DNA of 8,502 nt from Clostridiales bacterium (GTDB lineage Bacteria > Bacillota > Clostridia > Saccharofermentanales > UBA5734): NCBI GenBank assembly GCA_007135995.1, contig SLHU01000423.1, positions 1 to 8,502 on the forward strand, read 5' to 3'. A program made the position numbers and the translations under genes. The notes under the pieces were generated by a model, which worked only from the letters and a program-made list of their open reading frames with translations, was not told the origin of the DNA and ran no database searches. Shown here in pieces: positions 6,111 to 8,502 of the stretch (positions are counted from its first letter, which is position 1; each line of letters opens with the position of its first letter).

Positions 6111-7484
6111 TCATTCATCTGCGGCATAGCTGATTTCTATTTGCATATAGCGGCGTTCTGGCTCGCTTTGCTGATAGCTATGCCGGTCCTGATGTAAGCG
6201 ATAAAGATAATCATCATTCACACCAAAATCAAAAAAGCCTTCATACAGACAACTGCCTGCATGGTTATAAACACTTAGGCGAACCGAGGACCTCGGCATC
6301 AGCCGCGCTGCTTCAGCTTGCTGCCAGTTTGTGAAAGATTGGCTGTATCCGTCAGGATAAGAGACAGTCAGCTGCTCGAACTCTTTTTGCCGGCTTGTCT
6401 CATCTGGCAGCTCTGGCCTGTATTCTAGTGCTTCGGCCAGATAAAAGAAGTCGTTGGAAACATAACCGGATACGGCAAGTCCAAGACTGGACATCAGCTG
6501 CTTGCTGGTCAGATCGACGCTGCCCCAGAAAGAAAGCTCAGCGTCAATCTGAAAAAGATGAGCTTTCAGCGCACTGCCTTGTGTCTGCAGCATCAGCGTA
6601 TTATTTTGCAGACTGGTATGATAAATATTCGTGAATTCAGTCTTAATACTTTCTGACGCCAGCCAGTCTCCGGTCAGACTATATCGAGTGACTTCTATTG
6701 TCTTTTCTGCAGGCTCGTAATAGGCGCCATATGTGCTGATAAGGACAAGCGCATCCTGATGCACATAAAGTGCGATTAGATTACGATCCTCATCCAGCGG
6801 CAGATCTGTCAGATGCATAACGCTGTCTGGCGGCTGTGTATCAGAGGAAGCATATGTCTGGCTGCTGTCTTTCTCAAAGTGATCAACACGAAATAAACTG
6901 CTTTTGCCAGAGCTGCCGGAAAGCGCTGGCACAAAGCCGTAAATATTATTCTGGTATTCCGCCAGCGGTTTAATATGATTACCAGTCAAAATATAGAAAG
7001 GGGACCAGATGCCGCTTGCCGCAGACTGATGACTGTTGTCTTTGAGATGTACAGGCACATAGGCAGCACGCATTTTTCTGCCTGAATAAGGATATCGACG
7101 AATAATCATCCAGGTTTGGCGCTCGGTATCTTGAAATGATCCCAGCTGATAGTGGAACTGATTGCCATTCAACCCACTGTTAGCTGAGTACGGATTTAGT
7201 TTTCTTGAAAGCGCGTCACCTTCCCGGGCCAGCAGCGGCCGGGTTGTGAGCGAAAACTGATCAGACTGCCAGGAAAAATGCTGGCTGAAAGCAGGACCCC
7301 GAGTCTGATGCAGCATGATCCCGCTGACTGAGATATTGTCTATCAGGCTGCTGTCACCGGTTTCCGCGACTCGCGTATAAGCATAGGTTTGCCGATCACG
7401 AGCAACAGAGTATATCGGCGCAAGCATAAAAAGACCAATGAGGAAAAGGCTGATCAGGAGCGCGTATTTGCGTATGAAAACCAT
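6111..7484 (-). CDS. Membrane-anchored extracytoplasmic protein of unknown function, 457 aa
   Basis: ATG at 7484 follows AAAGGA (7494-7499) by 9 bases. The N-terminus has a basic start and one hydrophobic segment (about 7-25, ALLISLFLIGLFMLAPIY). It is either a signal anchor or a signal peptide cut near SVA-RD. There is no cysteine there, so it is not a lipoprotein. The remaining ~430 residues have no membrane segment and look beta-rich, with aromatic-rich, alternating hydrophobic strands such as RNLIALYVHQDALVLISTYG and NTLMLQTQG, compatible with a beta-propeller or repeated sandwich. There is one cysteine near the C-terminus and no catalytic motif that I recognise. The gene sits between permease and ATPase (21 bases after the first, 16 before the second), so it probably works with the transporter outside the membrane, for example as a sensor, substrate-handling or accessory subunit. 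Its family is unknown to me. Confidence 0.75.
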   Translation of the reverse strand: MVFIRKYALLISLFLIGLFMLAPIYSVARDRQTYAYTRVAETGDSSLIDNISVSGIMLHQTRGPAFSQHFSWQSDQFSLTTRPLLAREGDALSRKLNPYSANSGLNGNQFHYQLGSFQDTERQTWMIIRRYPYSGRKMRAAYVPVHLKDNSHQSAASGIWSPFYILTGNHIKPLAEYQNNIYGFVPALSGSSGKSSLFRVDHFEKDSSQTYASSDTQPPDSVMHLTDLPLDEDRNLIALYVHQDALVLISTYGAYYEPAEKTIEVTRYSLTGDWLASESIKTEFTNIYHTSLQNNTLMLQTQGSALKAHLFQIDAELSFWGSVDLTSKQLMSSLGLAVSGYVSNDFFYLAEALEYRPELPDETSRQKEFEQLTVSYPDGYSQSFTNWQQAEAARLMPRSSVRLSVYNHAGSCLYEGFFDFGVNDDYLYRLHQDRHSYQQSEPERRYMQIEISYAADE

Positions 7485-7505
7485 AAAGCTGTGTCCTTTC
7501 AGAAA

Positions 7506-8285
7506 TTAAGGTTCAATCCGGCGATTGGCCAGCAGTATCCAGGCACGCCATGCGATCAGCGCAGTGGCCAGCAGTGTAATCACGGTGAATAATAATGGCG
7601 ACAAAGGCTCGGTATATTGAAACATAGTCTGCAGAACCTTAGTGGCTGTCATTGTCAGGCCAGCCAGCAGCACAATAGCGATCAGCTGTTTTTTTCTCAT
7701 ACTGGCCGCGCTTCTGACATGGTACTCAAAAGTAAGACAGATAGCGGCGGTCATAAGCAAAATAATAACGAGCAATAGCTGTCGTATAGATTCATGTCGG
7801 GCTGGTATAATCAGTCGCAGAATATCAGCGCGAAGCCAGGTCAGCAGCAGTGGTTGCCTGATCCCAGCCGTCTTGGCATCCGGATAGAAAAACAGATAAT
7901 AGGCTGACCAAACTGAAAACAGGTACATAGCTGTCAGTTGAGTCAGAGCGATCAGGGCAGCCAGCAGTCGACAGAATAAGTGCAGAAGGTTACTGACCGG
8001 CAGCTGATAATAGGTATAAAGGGCACGGGTTTTTATGTCCCGGCCTGTCAGCCAGACCAGCAGGGCTAAAAACACAGCCAGCAAGATGGCAGGCGCATAG
8101 ACCACACCAGATTGGCTGAGAATCTGCTCATAACGAATATATAGCGGCAGATCTTCGATGAGATTAGCATTTATCGCTCGTGAGACGGTTATTTGTACGG
8201 CTAGCCAGGTCAACAGGCCAGTTAGCCAGATAACTGGCAGCCATCGCTGCATTAGGTGATTAGTTAAATAATACACTTTTCTCAA
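7506..8285 (-). CDS. ABC-2-like transporter permease, 259 aa
   Basis: The protein is highly hydrophobic, with about six membrane segments near residues 14-34, 60-80, 104-134, 168-186, 199-216 and 228-252. A cytoplasmic loop GRDIKTRALYTYYQLPVSN (81-99) lies between the second and third segments. In ABC-2-type permeases such a loop, with a lPvs-like motif, contacts the ATPase. The start is TTG at 8285, 6 bases after a perfect AGGAGG (8292-8297). The gene begins 41 bases after the GntR-type gene and is followed by the 457-aa gene, with the ATPase last. Only one permease is present in this stretch, so it would act as a homodimer unless a partner lies elsewhere. The function may resemble Ytr-type modules linked to cell-envelope stress, but the substrate is unknown. 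Confidence 0.82.
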   Translation of the reverse strand: MRKVYYLTNHLMQRWLPVIWLTGLLTWLAVQITVSRAINANLIEDLPLYIRYEQILSQSGVVYAPAILLAVFLALLVWLTGRDIKTRALYTYYQLPVSNLLHLFCRLLAALIALTQLTAMYLFSVWSAYYLFFYPDAKTAGIRQPLLLTWLRADILRLIIPARHESIRQLLLVIILLMTAAICLTFEYHVRSAASMRKKQLIAIVLLAGLTMTATKVLQTMFQYTEPLSPLLFTVITLLATALIAWRAWILLANRRIEP

Positions 8286-8291
8286 AACAAG

Positions 8292-8297
8292 CCTCCT
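8292..8297 (-). promoter_or_regulatory. Perfect Shine-Dalgarno for the TTG start of the permease
   Basis: AGGAGG on the minus strand stands 6 bases before TTG at 8285. No ATG lies nearby in frame, and the next candidate, GTG three codons in, would be 15 bases away. The strong site supports independent translation of the permease within the unit. Confidence 0.8.
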
Positions 8298-8326
8298 GTT
8301 GATTAATCATTCATGTGCCAGACAAT

Positions 8327-8502
8327 TCAGGATTTATCCCAGTGCCTGCTGATCAGGTCAATTATTTCCTTGAAATCAAGATTTAGCTTTTTCGCACCAC
8401 CAATAAACTGCCTGACTTCCAGATCAATCAGCTGTTCGCGAATCATTTTTTGCTGCAGCCTATTTGCTGAAACGCGGCTGACCGCGTTTGGACTGGTTTG
8501 GA
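8327..8502 (-). CDS. C-terminal part of a YtrA-type GntR transcriptional regulator
   Basis: The open frame enters from the right edge and ends at TGA 8327-8329, giving 58 residues. It begins TSPNAVSRVSAN, which resembles the NPNTVSRAY-like recognition-helix motif of GntR regulators but deviates after VSR. It ends in a helical tail with REQLIDLEVRQFIGGAKKL and DFKEIIDLISRHW, typical of the short dimerisation tail of the YtrA subfamily, whose members are only about 120-130 aa and often precede ABC transporter genes. Most of the DNA-binding domain lies outside the window. The permease gene follows after 41 bases, so the regulator probably represses its own operon from a promoter to the right of the window. 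The frame is clear; the family rests on the tail and the gene context. Confidence 0.7.
   Translation of the reverse strand, partial: QTSPNAVSRVSANRLQQKMIREQLIDLEVRQFIGGAKKLNLDFKEIIDLISRHWDKS

Noticed and set aside
6094..6127. Longer ATG start of the ABC ATPase overlapping the 457-aa gene
   Set aside because: The ribosome binding site AGGAGAGGT lies inside those codons, right before GTG at 6094, and the added residues do not belong to the ABC fold.
7389..7592. Plus-strand 67-codon frame across the permease/457-aa junction
   Set aside because: It is antisense to two well-supported genes, and the translation is a low-quality mix of Arg, Lys and Gln without motifs.

Overview
The window looks like a chromosomal stretch from a moderate-GC Bacillota, most likely a member of the Bacilli. 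The evidence is strong purine-rich Shine-Dalgarno sequences (AGGAGG, AAGGAG), several TTG and GTG starts placed at ideal spacing from them, and a GntR tail of YtrA type next to an ABC transporter. No rRNA, tRNA, CRISPR array or recognisable insertion sequence was seen.

Layout. (1) Positions 1-3535, minus strand: two large genes for putative carbohydrate-active enzymes. The upstream one (1358-3535, 725 aa) is an uncharacterised TIM-barrel glycoside-hydrolase-like protein. The downstream one (1-1092, C-terminus cut off by the window edge) looks like a DUF6259-type protein. It is not a closed ORF inside the window and is easily missed. A 265-bp gap with an inverted repeat separates them. (2) Positions 3536-3981: a divergent intergenic region with a putative promoter on each strand and a decayed gene remnant. 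(3) Positions 3982-5187, plus strand: a family-1-like (UGT) glycosyltransferase, visibly AT-richer than its neighbours and starting at TTG. A possible 53-aa small ORF overlaps its 3' end. (4) Positions 5384-8502, minus strand, convergent with the glycosyltransferase: a tight four-gene unit. In order of transcription it holds the tail of a GntR regulator, a six-segment ABC permease, a 457-aa membrane-anchored extracytoplasmic protein of unknown function, and an ABC ATPase.

How the genes may work together. The two minus-strand enzyme genes probably belong to a glycan-use locus extending left of the window. The right-hand unit resembles the GntR-controlled, envelope-stress-responsive Ytr-type ABC modules, but carries a large exported protein between permease and ATPase that I do not recognise. 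The glycosyltransferase between them looks like an acquired or leftover island. Its translation start lies one base after the stop of a truncated reading frame, as in an operon whose upstream gene has decayed.

Three starts differ from the longest open frames because clear ribosome binding sites place them elsewhere: 3535 for the 725-aa protein, 3982 for the glycosyltransferase and 6094 for the ABC ATPase.
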